This document shows, piece by piece, positions 62,551-64,000 of a DNA stretch of 64,000 bases. How positions within the stretch are numbered: position 1 is the first letter of the stretch; the number at the start of each line of letters is the position of its first letter. Source of the DNA: Pempheris klunzingeri (Eukaryota; Chordata; Actinopteri; Acropomatiformes; Pempheridae). The position numbers and the translations under genes were made by a program. The stretch covers positions 17,219,221-17,283,220 of the forward strand of contig NC_092027.1 in NCBI RefSeq assembly GCF_042242105.1, given 5' to 3'. The notes beneath the pieces are model-generated. The model saw only the letters and a program-made list of their open reading frames with translations, was not told where the DNA came from and ran no database searches.

Positions 62551-64000
62551 GCTCGGAGATGAGCCTGTGCGGAAGCCGTGGGTCTTTCATTAACTCATCA
62601 ATCACGCTAAATGTGACCATTCACCATTAGGGAGACGTGCCCTCGAATAACCTGCAGCACCTGTGCCCTTTTTTCTATTTCCAGCTGTCGCCTGCATTTC
62701 TTACTTTGTGTCTCCTTTGTGACCAAATCCAGCTTCACAAAACAGTTTGTCTGCTATAAGCTCTTACGTTTTATTTTCCAAAGTAAACATATCTACTTAC
62801 AAAAGGGTGACGTTACTAATGCAACTTAACAGAAAGTTAAATAAGAAAAAGTTTTTTGCTTCTATCCAATTTTTGTCAAGTTTCTGGCATCCGTCTCTGT
62901 GACTCTGCGTTGGAAACATAAAGAAATCACTTAAGACGTATTTTTTCGGAGCATGCTCTACACTTGCAGTCTGTCTTCTCCCAGGGTGGTTTTGTTCGGA
63001 GGCCTTTTGCGTCTCTCAATGCCCTCTAATTTTCCAGGGTCGCCCAGAGGACTCCTCTGCTCACTCCCACGCCAATTGGCAACAAATAGATTTATTATCT
63101 TGTTCTACGACTGTAGATGTACATAGTGAACAGTGGGTCAACTGTGTCTCCCCACAACTGTGAGGCATCCGTATCTGTATCTGTGTTTACAGAGCTTTCA
63201 CTCAGCGCGGCTCTCAAAAAGCTTTTAAGTTGAAACGACAAGGAGGAAAAACAGCTCATCCTCCTGGAAGAAAAATACCCACAATCCCCTTATCGGGGAG
63301 GGAGAGAGAAAGGGAAGGAGGGAGAGAGCGAGAGAGGGATAATTGCAAAAAGAGTGATAGTTACTATTTTAAGCACAGTGGGTGCTGCTGCAGCTTAGTT
63401 TGGCTCCGTGTTTGTGTTCCCTCACCAGGGTCCTGAAGTGCAATCAGTCACCTCAGCTCAGGTACACAACCTGCTTCAGGTCAGGATTAAGAAGTGGAGC
63501 AAACACAGAGTTGATCTCTGCGGAAGAAGTGAGACGGCAGGGTTCAGCTGGGAATGCTTGATGATTTGGTTCAGGTTGTGCTTGAACGCAGGGATGTTCT
63601 CAGTAACACCGTGAATTTAAACACCTCCAAATCTGTATTGGGATCAGGTATTTCTCCAAATCTGGTTAAATGTCTGGCTGCCTTGCACTGATACTCACCA
63701 AAAATAAATAAACAATGATATTTTAAATGGTAGTCACTCACAGATAGACATATAGACGTGCGTATTTGAATTCTCAGCTTAGGCAATGTGATTTAGATTT
63801 TCAGCAAATATTCATTTACTATACCTAAAATGTTGTGATCACGTGGTTGCACATGTTCTCAGCCAAACTTCAACCTGCCCACAGTAAAAGCTAAACTTTA
63901 TCAAAGCTCTCTGTCTCAGTCATTTATCTGCTATCTTAATTATTCATGTGACAGAGAGGGAAAATGACCTCTCACATGTTAGGTTTTTCCCTTTCGTTTG

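Larger units (their letters stand above)
52808..64000 (+). other. first intron of the KIAA1522-like gene (to window end)
   Basis: About 11 kb with no supported coding exon. It contains a hAT-type element (59205-60038), a TTAA MITE (60490-60698), a possible old repeat at 58.2 kb, an (AC)n array at 61.36 kb and a pentanucleotide array at 62.5 kb. An open frame at 61030-61506 ends in the AC array and is not convincing. Confidence 0.5.

Overview
The window is a piece of a ray-finned fish chromosome, most likely a percomorph teleost. The reasons are short GT-AG introns, dense (AC)n/(TC)n microsatellites, several dispersed repeats typical of percomorphs, Tc1- and hAT-type DNA transposon remnants, and proteins closest to vertebrate families. 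No prokaryotic, plasmid or CRISPR feature is visible.

Layout. 1-12,315 (+): the 3' part of a neutral amino-acid transporter gene of SLC6A19 (B0AT1) type, an intronless 503-codon ORF I do not recognise (3706-5217), then a complete 12-exon SLC6A18-type (B0AT3) gene with a decayed Tc1 element in its last intron. 13,879-21,796 (-): a complete 16-exon telomerase reverse transcriptase gene (tert, about 1,100 aa) with all catalytic aspartates. 22,745-26,521 (+): a complete 12-exon rbbp4 (424 aa), head-to-head with tert across about 0.95 kb that should hold both promoters. 27,901-30,392 (-): a 5-exon syncoilin-like (sync) gene, tail-to-tail with rbbp4. 30,393-42,600: gene-poor DNA with repeats. 43,813-44,044 and 52,678-52,807 (+): two first coding exons, both ending in splice phase 1, that I read as alternative starts of one KIAA1522/NHSL3-like gene running off the right edge. 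The rest is intron with microsatellites, a hAT-type element with a perfect 8-bp target duplication, and a TTAA-flanked MITE.

Synteny. SLC6A19-SLC6A18-TERT matches the human 5p15.33 order. RBBP4-SYNC-KIAA1522 matches human 1p35. The window therefore joins two blocks that are on different human chromosomes, with the junction at the tert/rbbp4 divergent promoter.

How the genes relate: the two SLC6 genes encode Na+-coupled neutral amino-acid transporters (epithelial in mammals). tert and rbbp4 are a telomere enzyme and a chromatin histone chaperone sharing an upstream region. Syncoilin is a muscle intermediate-filament protein. NHSL3 belongs to the Nance-Horan (actin-regulator) family. I see no operon-like system. 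The most novel items are the unrecognised intronless gene, the tert/rbbp4 shared promoter, a likely GC-AG intron in tert, and a 116-bp TC tract beside the splice acceptor of a KIAA1522 first exon. All exon limits are read by eye from splice consensus, phase and homology.
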